Positions 6,351 to 12,855 of a DNA stretch of 12,855 nucleotides are shown piece after piece. The position numbers and the translations under genes are program-made. Position 1 is the first letter of the stretch, and each line of letters begins with the position of its first letter. Source of the DNA: Methanotrichaceae archaeon (GTDB taxonomy: Archaea; Halobacteriota; Methanosarcinia; Methanotrichales; Methanotrichaceae); NCBI GenBank assembly GCA_013329455.1, contig DUKF01000147.1, positions 2,110 through 14,964 of the forward strand. Reading direction: 5' to 3'. Below the pieces are notes generated by a model that was not told the DNA's origin, searched no databases, and saw only the letters and a list, made by a program, of their open reading frames with translations.

Positions 6351-6848
6351 TTATAGAGCAGCTGTTAGCTCCCCCATCCTCTTCTCGATGGTCACCACGA
6401 TCCTGTCGTTGTCCATGTACTCAAGGCCCGCTCCGCAGAAGGGACACACGAAGTTGTTCTCGCTCGCCTCGTCGAAGACGAAACGGGCACATCCACTGAC
6501 ACATGCGTAGAATATGTTGTTCTTCTCGTAAGAGAGCCGTTCTTCGAGCTTCCTCAAGAGTTTTCTGACCTCTGAATCAAGGGCCCTGTCGAGGTTCTCA
6601 ACACACAGAGTCCAAAGGTAAGTCAGCCACCCGCTTTCTGGATCCCTCTCCCGCCTGTACTTGGCAAGGCGGTGCTCATAGAGCAAATAAAGCGTCCTTC
6701 GCACGGTGTTCAGGCTGATCTCCGTGATCTCTGCAACGTATTCGTCAGTAACCTCCTCGTCGGGCATGCACTCGACGATCTGGAGCCCCTCCTCCCCCAC
6801 GAACTTGCGCAGGTAAGCGCGGTAGATAGGATCCTCAATCAATACCAA
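6351..6848 (-). CDS. tfe: Transcription initiation factor E subunit alpha (TFE)
   Basis: The product is 165 aa, close to the usual archaeal TFE length. TFE is a general transcription factor that binds the RNA polymerase clamp and stabilises open promoter DNA. An N-terminal extended winged helix (~1-90; TDEYVAEITEISLNTVRRTLYLLYEHRLAKY, then RDPESGWLTYLW) is followed by a helical linker with KLEERLSYEKNNIFYAC and a zinc ribbon with Cys at 116, 120, 135 and 138 (CPFCGAGLEY). These segments closely match known TFE proteins. The start is TTG 6848: no ATG is available, and GGTGATC, a strong match to the 16S tail, ends 2 nt before it. TTG 6842 is a second option but its spacing is worse. The gene is monocistronic and converges with the winged-helix pair. 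Confidence 0.95.
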   Translation of the reverse strand: MVLIEDPIYRAYLRKFVGEEGLQIVECMPDEEVTDEYVAEITEISLNTVRRTLYLLYEHRLAKYRRERDPESGWLTYLWTLCVENLDRALDSEVRKLLRKLEERLSYEKNNIFYACVSGCARFVFDEASENNFVCPFCGAGLEYMDNDRIVVTIEKRMGELTAAL

Positions 6849-6850
6849 CA

Positions 6851-6857
6851 GATCACC
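6851..6857 (-). promoter_or_regulatory. Strong ribosome binding site that fixes the TTG start of tfe
   Basis: GGTGATC on the minus strand is complementary to the archaeal 16S 3' end (GATCACC). In the standard GGAGGTGATC register, 7 nt separate the GG from TTG 6848, which supports this codon over TTG 6842. Confidence 0.65.
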
Positions 6858-6914
6858 ACTCGGTTCTCCTGGTGGGAGAATTCGCGTTTTCGCAATTTTT
6901 CGCCATCGTATGTT

Positions 6915-6922
6915 CCTATATT
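6915..6922 (-). promoter_or_regulatory. Possible TATA box of tfe
   Basis: AATATAGG on the minus strand would place initiation near 6893 and give a leader of ~45 nt that contains the GGTGATC site. A second AT-rich candidate (ACTATAAG) lies ~25 bp further upstream. Between the box and the gene, GCGAAAA occurs twice, 9 bp apart (about 6887-6903). Confidence 0.4.
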
Positions 6923-7034
6923 CGGATATCTATGCACCTATCGCTTATAGTAATTTCCCTGGCCGGCGCTTCTTGGTGTGAAAATCAGATATTTTTGTAA
7001 TATCGACATCTGCCGCCTTTCAAAAAGGGGGATA

Positions 7035-7063
7035 TCGTGATGATCCAGCTACCTCGATCACGA
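7035..7063. repeat. 7-bp inverted repeat between tfe and the AIRS-like gene
   Basis: TCGTGAT (7035-7041) and ATCACGA (7057-7063) are perfect inverted repeats with a 15-bp spacer. They lie downstream of the AIRS-like gene's poly-T stop and upstream of the tfe promoter region. The element could be a regulator site or a transcript-end hairpin. It is short enough to arise by chance. Confidence 0.3.
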
Positions 7064-7076
7064 ATCCGATCGGTTC

Positions 7077-7084
7077 AAAAAAAA
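7077..7084 (-). terminator. Oligo-T terminator of the AIRS-like gene
   Basis: Eight consecutive A on the plus strand give T8 in the minus-strand transcript, 31 nt after the AIRS-like stop codon. This is the form of a typical archaeal oligo-T terminator. Confidence 0.65.
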
Positions 7085-7115
7085 GGACGTGACCTTGGTG
7101 AGTTCAAGAGGATCC

Positions 7116-8435
7116 TCATCTTTCGCCCCTGATCCTCTCGACAAAATGCCTCTTCTTGGCGATCGCCCTCTCAGCCACAAGGTCCACCTTCTCCTTCATA
7201 TCGGCGAAGTCTCGGACGGGACCCTCGTCTACAGCTCTCTTTATTGGGGTGTAGGCCGACTCCCGGAACCTGGGCTCGAAATCGGTTATGCCCTCTTTCG
7301 TATGAAGCTCGACACCCAAACCCTCCTCGACTCTTCCGATCCTGTCGATCTCGACTCCCGTGCTCCTGACTACCTTCGTTATCTCCTCGGCGGAGGCAGG
7401 AGGGGCGATTATGAGGAGGGCATCTATTGAGACTCCAAGGTAATCGATCTTGAGAGCCTCCAGCATCTCGAGAACCCTCGGGTTAACGAGCTTTGCCATC
7501 TTCCCACCCTCGAAGACGAGCTTCACCTCTGCAGTCCTCGAGATCTCCTTGGCATCACCCCTGATCCCACCGTTGGTGACGTCGGTCATGGCGTGGATCT
7601 CGACGTCGGAGTCGAGGAGGGCGTCTGCCGCCTCCAAGAACTTGATGTTTATCGTCTCCTCGACGACATCGTGCCAACCGTAGTAGAGGGCGGCGGCGCA
7701 GACCGTCCCTCCGCCCGCGCCCTCGGTCATGAGGATGACGTCACCTGGAGCGGCATCTTTTCTTGGTGAGAGGAGGTCTGAGACCCCGACCGCGCCGACG
7801 CAGCCTGTGAGCCTGTTTCCGATCACCATATCTCCGCCGATCCGAAGGGTGCTCCCGGTTATCAGGGGCACATTCGTCAGCTCTCCAACGGCGGCGATCC
7901 CCGCCAGGTGGTCGAAGAGCCTTGAGACGTCGCCGTCGTCGGCGAGGTGGATGTCGGAGAACATGGCGACGGGCCTAGCCCTCATCACGTAGACGTCCCT
8001 CAAGGTGGCCCTTGTGACATGAAACCCCGCGAGGAAGGGGTAGTCGCTGAGGCGCGAGTGCATCCCGTCGACGGAGAGGACGAGGTACTTGCCCTCGGCC
8101 TCGACGGCTCCGGAGTCGTCAAGCTGCCGCGAGTCGACGACGGCATCGGTCTCCCCGATCACCTCGGCGATCTTTTCGTGGGCGTAAAAGTCGCCTAGGC
8201 CCCTCGACCCGACGCCGAAGTCGCCCATCGTCACCCCGGAGTCCTGAAGGTCGAAGACGTCGCCTTTGGGGTCCAACGTCGCCCTCGCCTCCTCCAGGAC
8301 GGCGCGGGCCAGTTTTTCGGCATAGTCCTCAGTAATCCGCTCGCCCTTGACCTCCAGTATCATCTCCGCAAGCTTCGACTCCACGTTGGGATCGGACCGT
8401 CCCAGTCCTCTCTTGGCAAAACCCTCCAGATCCAT
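7116..8435 (-). CDS. AIR synthase-related (PurM/HypE/SelD superfamily) protein
   Basis: The product is 439 aa and belongs to the PurM/SelD/HypE/ThiL ATP-binding superfamily. After a helical ~60-residue N-terminal extension come a Gly-rich loop (GDFGVGSRGLGD, 71-82), the N-domain core YLVLSVDGMH with D123, and ARPVAMFSDIHLADD. The C-domain has GDVILMTEGAGGGT (231-244) and TDVTNGGIRGDAKEIS (284-299), the usual (T)DVTxGG motif. Members of the superfamily use ATP to activate an oxygen, sulfur or selenium group. The substrate here is not known. It is too long for PurM and lacks the C-terminal Cys of HypE. Related proteins annotated only as AIR synthase-related are common in methanogens. ATG 8435 has no ribosome site, and a TATA-like box ~25-30 bp upstream suggests a leaderless message. 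It is transcribed apart from mutSL upstream. Confidence 0.85.
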   Translation of the reverse strand: MDLEGFAKRGLGRSDPNVESKLAEMILEVKGERITEDYAEKLARAVLEEARATLDPKGDVFDLQDSGVTMGDFGVGSRGLGDFYAHEKIAEVIGETDAVVDSRQLDDSGAVEAEGKYLVLSVDGMHSRLSDYPFLAGFHVTRATLRDVYVMRARPVAMFSDIHLADDGDVSRLFDHLAGIAAVGELTNVPLITGSTLRIGGDMVIGNRLTGCVGAVGVSDLLSPRKDAAPGDVILMTEGAGGGTVCAAALYYGWHDVVEETINIKFLEAADALLDSDVEIHAMTDVTNGGIRGDAKEISRTAEVKLVFEGGKMAKLVNPRVLEMLEALKIDYLGVSIDALLIIAPPASAEEITKVVRSTGVEIDRIGRVEEGLGVELHTKEGITDFEPRFRESAYTPIKRAVDEGPVRDFADMKEKVDLVAERAIAKKRHFVERIRGER

Positions 8436-8458
8436 GTTTTTTGGTTGGTATCAGGAGG

Positions 8459-8466
8459 TTAAAAAG
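8459..8466 (-). promoter_or_regulatory. TATA-like box of the AIRS-like gene
   Basis: CTTTTTAA on the minus strand is centred ~27 bp before ATG 8435. Initiation would therefore fall on or just before the start codon, which agrees with the lack of a Shine-Dalgarno sequence. The match to consensus is moderate. Confidence 0.4.
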
Positions 8467-8629
8467 CTCTACCTCCACCAGGAAGTGGCACCCTGCCGAG
8501 AAGGCGCTGTGGTCGTAATCAAGATGTGCAAAAATTTCATTAAGCTATGGAATCAAATAAAATGTATAACGTGAAAGGAGAGTGAAGAGTAAAAGTATAC
8601 CGCCACATTTTTTTGGGGACGAGAGGAGC

Positions 8630-10438
8630 TTACCTCCTCCCGAAGAGCTTCTCCAGCTGGACCGAAGATATCGTGACGGTGGTGGGCCTTCCGTGGGGGC
8701 AGGTCTTGGGGTTCTCGCAAATGGATAGCTCCCGCAATAGGTCGTGCATCTCCTTCCAAGTCATCTCGTGACCTGCCTTTATCGAGCCTCGGCAGGCGAG
8801 AAGCTTCAGGATCTCGTCTCTCGCCGTCGCCTCCGTCCCGACCTTGCCGAGGGCGAATAGGTCTCTAAGAACATCGTGGACGGCTTCGGGGCTTTCGAGA
8901 CGACGGCCAATAGCCGGGACAGACCTGACGTTGTAGGCGTTCCCGCCGAAAGGAGGGATCTCAAATCCCATATCCCCCAGAACCTCTCCCCAGTCCTCCA
9001 GCATCACCTGCTCTTTGGGAGATAGCTCCACGGTGACCGGCGAGATCAGCTCCTGGGAAATGGTTCCAGAAGCGTGCTTTTTTGCTAGCATCTCATACCT
9101 TATCCGCTCAGCTGCAGCGTGCTGGTCCACCAGGACGAGCCCCTCGGGGCCTTCCGCCACGATGTAGAGCTTCAACGCCTGGCCCAGAACCCTCAGGCCG
9201 CCTGGCAACGGGGCCCCTTCCAGGTCTAGGTCGAGCCGCCCCCTTCCAGAGGTGAGGGGAAGCGTCCTCTGGGTCTCGGCTCCGGAGCTAGACCCCTCTG
9301 CCATCGGACCAATTGGCCCGGCGGGGGCCGCCGGTCCATGCACGGCCACAGCATCATCTGCCTCGCCGTCCACTTCCGATACCCCTAGCTCCGTCTCCTG
9401 GAGGGCTTTCATCTGCCGAGGCGCTGACTCCTTCTCTTCGGCCTTCTGGAGGGCGAGACTGATCAATTCTGTGAGCATCTCGGCCAGCTCCACCTCCCTC
9501 AGGAACCTGACCTCCATCTTTGCGGGATGGACGTTGACATCCACCATAGACGGATCGATTTGGAGGGATATGACGGCGATCGGATGCCGGCCGGTGGGTA
9601 TGAGGGTCCTGTAGGCTTCGGTGACCGCCCTGGACAGAGCCCTGGATCTGACCGACCTTCCGTTGACGTAGGTCATGATCCAGTCTGGGCTGCTCCTGGT
9701 GACGGTCTGCTTTCCCACGACCCCGGTGACGGAAATGAGCTTCGACTCGGCCTCGATGGGTATCAGGTTTCGGGCGACGTTGCTTCCGAGGATTCTGAGG
9801 ATGGGATCGTTCCAGCTCTCGGACCGGACCGATTTGAATAGGGTTTTGTTCCCGGAGAAGAGCTCAAAGGATATGTGGTGGTTGATGACGGCGTAAGATG
9901 TGACGACGTCCACGATCCTCGCAAGCTCTGCCCTTCTGCTTCTGAGGTACTTTCGCCTGGCAGGGACGTTTCGGAATAGGTCCCTCACCTCGATGGTGGT
10001 CCCGGCGGGACAAAACACCTCACCCACATCGGTGATCTTGCCGTCATCGATCCTGATGTGGGTCCCGCTGACCCCTAGCTCTTCGGACCTCACCTTGGTT
10101 GCGATGTCGACGGTGCTTGCAACGCTTGCGATGCTTGAGAGAGCCTCGCCCCGAAACCCCAGGGTCGATATCCTCTCGAGATCGTCTGCTCCCGAAATCT
10201 TGCTGGTGGCGTGCTTCTCGAAGGCCAAAGCAGCGTCCTCCCGGTCCATGCCGCAGCCGTCGTCGGTGACCCTGACGAGGCCCTTTCCGCCTTCGGCCAC
10301 CTCCACCAGGATCCTTGCGGCCCCGGAGTCGATGGAGTTCTCGATCAGCTCTTTGACGACGGAGGCGGGCCTTTCGATCACCTCGCCCGCGGCGATCTTG
10401 TTAACGGCTTCCTTGTCGAGGAGCTTAATTTTGGTCAT
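8630..10438 (-). CDS. mutL: DNA mismatch repair protein MutL, endonuclease type
   Basis: The product is 602 aa. MutL is recruited by mismatch-bound MutS and nicks the error-containing strand. The N-terminal GHKL ATPase is intact: IAAGEVIERPASVVKELIEN (E30, N34), DDGCGM (59-64) and TLGFRGEAL (92-100), followed by the S5-like domain with DVNVHPAKMEVRF. A linker of ~100 residues rich in Ala, Gly and Glu follows. The C-terminal domain has the metal-binding endonuclease motif DQHAAAERIRYE (438-449, the DQHAxxExxxxE form), ACRGSIKAG (548-556), CPHGRP (580-585) and the final FGRR. This set marks MutL proteins of organisms without MutH. The ATG overlaps the mutS stop (ATGA), so the two are translationally coupled. 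Archaeal mutSL are considered bacterial acquisitions in Methanosarcinales. Confidence 0.97.
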   Translation of the reverse strand: MTKIKLLDKEAVNKIAAGEVIERPASVVKELIENSIDSGAARILVEVAEGGKGLVRVTDDGCGMDREDAALAFEKHATSKISGADDLERISTLGFRGEALSSIASVASTVDIATKVRSEELGVSGTHIRIDDGKITDVGEVFCPAGTTIEVRDLFRNVPARRKYLRSRRAELARIVDVVTSYAVINHHISFELFSGNKTLFKSVRSESWNDPILRILGSNVARNLIPIEAESKLISVTGVVGKQTVTRSSPDWIMTYVNGRSVRSRALSRAVTEAYRTLIPTGRHPIAVISLQIDPSMVDVNVHPAKMEVRFLREVELAEMLTELISLALQKAEEKESAPRQMKALQETELGVSEVDGEADDAVAVHGPAAPAGPIGPMAEGSSSGAETQRTLPLTSGRGRLDLDLEGAPLPGGLRVLGQALKLYIVAEGPEGLVLVDQHAAAERIRYEMLAKKHASGTISQELISPVTVELSPKEQVMLEDWGEVLGDMGFEIPPFGGNAYNVRSVPAIGRRLESPEAVHDVLRDLFALGKVGTEATARDEILKLLACRGSIKAGHEMTWKEMHDLLRELSICENPKTCPHGRPTTVTISSVQLEKLFGRR

Positions 10439-12855
10439 TCGCCTTCCCTCAGCCTCTTCTGGTACTCGGAGAGCTTGTTCAAAGCCTCGATGGGGGTGAG
10501 AGCATTCAGGTCGATATCCTTTATCTCGTCGAGGAGGGGATCCCCCATCTCGTCGCAGCTTTCAGATCCTGCTCCCGGCCCGTCGAAGAACATGAGCTGG
10601 GTGTACTTCGGCCCCTTGTTTCTGGACCCTGCGCCGTTGTTGCCCAATGGCTCGATCAGAGCCTCCTTCTCGATCTCCCTGAGGATCTCCTTGGCCCTGG
10701 ACACTACCTCTTCTGGAACGCCAGCAAGCTTTGCGACGTGGATCCCGTAGCTTCGGTCCGTCGCACCGGGGACGACGGTCCGGAGGAAGACCACCGAGTC
10801 GCCCTCCTCCTTCACGGCCATGTTGTAGTTCTTGACACCGGTCAGGACCCCCGCCAACTGGGTGAGTTGGTGGTAGTGTGTCGCAAAGATCGCCTTTCCC
10901 CGAACTCTGTTGTGGATGTACTCGGTGATCGACCAGGCGATGGAAAGACCGTCGAAGGTGCTCGTCCCCCGCCCGATCTCGTCCAGGAGGATCAGGCTCT
11001 GGGATGTCGCAAAGCTGAGGATGTTCGCCAGCTCCGTCATCTCTATCATGAAGGTGCTCTGGCCCGCCGTCAGGTCGTCGTAAGCCCCGACCCTGGTGAA
11101 GATCCTGTCCACAGGAGATATCGATGCGAAGGAGGCGGGAACGAAAGATCCCATCTGGGCCATGATGACGGCGAGAGCAATCTGCCTCATGTAAGTCGAT
11201 TTTCCCGCCATGTTCGGTCCCGTCAGGATCAAAAACCGGTTCTCCTTTCCGTCGAAGTGAACGTCATTGGGAACAAAACCGCCCCGCATCGCTCTGTCCA
11301 GGATCGGGTGGCGACAGTCTCTGATCGAGATCTCTCCGGTGGCGTTCAGCTTGGGCCTAGAAAATTCGCTCTCGGCGGCCACGACGGCCAGAGTGACGAA
11401 GACGTCCAACTCGCCTAAAGCCGCGGCCTTCTCCTGGATCTCACGCGCGCGGCTGGCCGCCTCGGCCCTGATCTTCAGGAACAGCTCCTCTTCAAGGGAT
11501 GAAGATCTCTCCTGGGCCGAGAGGACCTTCGACTCCATCTCCTTCAGCTCCGGCGTGATGAAACGCTCGGCGTTGGTCAGGGTCTGTTTTCGAATGTACT
11601 CGTCGGGGACGGCCGAGAGGTTTGCCTTTGTCACCTCGATGTAGTAGCCGAAGACGTTGTTGTACCCCACCTTGAGAGACTTGATGCCGGTCCTCTTCCG
11701 CTCATCTCGCTCCATCCTGGAGATCCAGCCTCTCCCATCCCGCAAGGTAGACTTCAACTCGTCCAGCTCGGGATCGTAGCCGTCCCGGATTATGCCGCCC
11801 TCCCGGATCGCTGAGGGCGGATCGTCTTTAATCGCCCCGTTGATAAGGTCCGCCACCTCTTTGAGGGACCCTAAGTCGAGCCTCTTTCTGAGGTCCACAA
11901 GCCTGCTGGATTTGACGTCCACCAGAAGCTGGCCTATATGTGGCAGCCGCTCAAGAGAGCTTTTCAGCGCCACCAGGTCCTTGGGTGAAGCGGTCCCGCA
12001 GGAGGTCCTGGCCACCACCCGTTCGAGATCCCCCATCCCCTTCAGAGCTTCCCGAATCTCCGTTCTCAGAAGGGAGTCGCAGACCAGCTCTTCCACAGCG
12101 TCCAGGCGGCTCTCGATCTTCTCCGAAGAGATTAGAGGCATCTGGAGCCATTTCTGAAGCGTCCTCGTCCCCATGGGAGTGGAAGTCAGATCGAGGAACT
12201 CCAGGAGCGATCCTCTCTTGGACCGGTCCCTGATGTTTCTGAAAAGCTCCAAGTTTCTAAGCGTTGTCTCGTCCAGGACCATGAACTCCTTCGGCGAGTA
12301 GAGTCTGATCTCGGAGATGTGGTCGAGGGCCGCGAGATGGGCCGATTCGAGGTAGGAGAGGATCGCGCCGCAGGCTCTCACCGCCGAATCCATGCCCATC
12401 AAACCCGACCGGTTTAGCGCCTCATCGCCGAAGCGGTTCAAGAGCCGCGACCTCGCCGTCTCCAGGTCGAACTCGTCATCTTCGAGCTTTTGGGCCGCCA
12501 TCCCTTCCATCACGTCCAAAAGGCTGGCGTCGGCTGATTGGGCGAGGATGCACTCGGCAGGCCTGAACTTGGCAAGCTCACTGGAGAGTTTCCCTTCGTC
12601 GTTCGAGATTTCCGTTGCCAGAAACTCGCCGGTGGAGACGTCCAGAAAGGAGAGGCCGATCTTGTCCTTCTCCTCGACGATCGAAGCGAGGTAGTTGTTC
12701 GACCCCTCCTCAAGCATCGAGGGCTCAATGATCGTTCCGGGTGTGATTATCCGGATGATCTCCCTTTTGACCAGGCCCTTCGCCTTCTTCGGGTCTTCCA
12801 CCTGCTCGCATATGGCGACCTTGTAGCCAGCCTTGACGAGCTTAGGAAGATACGC
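10435..12855 (-). CDS. mutS: DNA mismatch repair protein MutS (partial, N-terminus beyond the window)
   Basis: The last 806 residues are present. The frame stays open to the right edge, beginning AYLPKLVKAGYKVAICEQ, which is the end of mismatch-binding domain I, so roughly 75 residues, including the expected Phe-x-Glu, are missing. GTG 12801 is therefore not a real start. MutS recognises mispairs and small loops and signals to MutL through ATP. Connector, lever and clamp domains follow in order. The ABC-type ATPase has Walker A GPNMAGKST (fragment residue 546 on), the signature region DDLTAGQSTFMIEM, Walker B LILLDEIGRGTSTFDG (D625, E626) and ATHYHQL. The C-terminal tail ends in the usual helical segment (LTPIEALNKLSEYQKRL). 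Length and domains match bacterial MutS1, not the archaeal MutS2-like types. The promoter lies outside the window. Confidence 0.97.
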   Translation of the reverse strand, partial: AYLPKLVKAGYKVAICEQVEDPKKAKGLVKREIIRIITPGTIIEPSMLEEGSNNYLASIVEEKDKIGLSFLDVSTGEFLATEISNDEGKLSSELAKFRPAECILAQSADASLLDVMEGMAAQKLEDDEFDLETARSRLLNRFGDEALNRSGLMGMDSAVRACGAILSYLESAHLAALDHISEIRLYSPKEFMVLDETTLRNLELFRNIRDRSKRGSLLEFLDLTSTPMGTRTLQKWLQMPLISSEKIESRLDAVEELVCDSLLRTEIREALKGMGDLERVVARTSCGTASPKDLVALKSSLERLPHIGQLLVDVKSSRLVDLRKRLDLGSLKEVADLINGAIKDDPPSAIREGGIIRDGYDPELDELKSTLRDGRGWISRMERDERKRTGIKSLKVGYNNVFGYYIEVTKANLSAVPDEYIRKQTLTNAERFITPELKEMESKVLSAQERSSSLEEELFLKIRAEAASRAREIQEKAAALGELDVFVTLAVVAAESEFSRPKLNATGEISIRDCRHPILDRAMRGGFVPNDVHFDGKENRFLILTGPNMAGKSTYMRQIALAVIMAQMGSFVPASFASISPVDRIFTRVGAYDDLTAGQSTFMIEMTELANILSFATSQSLILLDEIGRGTSTFDGLSIAWSITEYIHNRVRGKAIFATHYHQLTQLAGVLTGVKNYNMAVKEEGDSVVFLRTVVPGATDRSYGIHVAKLAGVPEEVVSRAKEILREIEKEALIEPLGNNGAGSRNKGPKYTQLMFFDGPGAGSESCDEMGDPLLDEIKDIDLNALTPIEALNKLSEYQKRLREGE

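Noticed and set aside
8608..8616. Eight or nine T on the plus strand just after mutL as its terminator
   Set aside because: The run is poly-A in the mutL transcript direction and cannot be an oligo-T stop for it. No clear terminator for mutL is visible, only scattered T-rich stretches in 8528-8595.
12801..12855. GTG at 12801 as the start of MutS
   Set aside because: The frame continues to the right edge and encodes the conserved GYKVAICEQ segment of MutS domain I, so the gene is truncated by the window instead.

Overview
The window comes from an archaeon, most likely a methanogen of the Methanothrix/Methanosarcinales type. The clearest markers are a complete transcription factor E alpha gene (winged helix plus zinc ribbon), archaeal TATA elements and poly-T stops without bacterial -35/-10 boxes, GGTGATC-type ribosome binding sites, a DUF2551-like gene, and a bacterial-type mutS-mutL pair of the kind known in Methanosarcinales. 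The genus is an inference. Coding sequence is GC-rich with mostly G/C-ending codons, and several genes start with TTG.

Left part (1-3758, + strand): the C-terminal end of a membrane-anchored protein, then after 2 bp a secreted protein with a degenerate staphylococcal-nuclease-like domain and a lamin-tail domain. Next, behind its own TATA box, comes a P1B-type metal-transporting ATPase with an SPC membrane motif and two cysteine-containing N-terminal metal-binding domains.

Central part (3778-6848): two minus-strand genes encode a membrane-anchored Mrr-like nuclease and a cytoplasmic TPR protein. Between them lie a 9-bp inverted repeat and a 17-codon Cys-rich micro-ORF that ends on the TPR start. 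A 325-bp spacer with divergent promoters and small hairpins follows. Then come two translationally coupled small plus-strand genes: a DUF2551-like winged-helix protein and a second winged-helix-like protein. A perfect palindrome (TGGCAA-N8-TTGCCA) brackets the TATA box of this pair, suggesting repression or autoregulation. The tfe gene converges on the pair.

Right part (7116-12855, - strand): an AIR-synthase/HypE/SelD-superfamily protein with its own, probably leaderless, promoter lies downstream of a mutS-mutL operon. The mutS stop and mutL start overlap by 4 bp (ATGA). MutL carries the full endonuclease motif set, so the organism probably has MutH-independent, nick-generating mismatch repair. 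mutS runs off the right edge.

I see no IS elements, CRISPR arrays, rRNA or tRNA genes. No complete undescribed system can be demonstrated here. The best candidates for something new are the membrane nuclease/TPR pair with its leader arrangement, the palindrome-controlled winged-helix pair, and the unusual N-terminus of the P1B ATPase.
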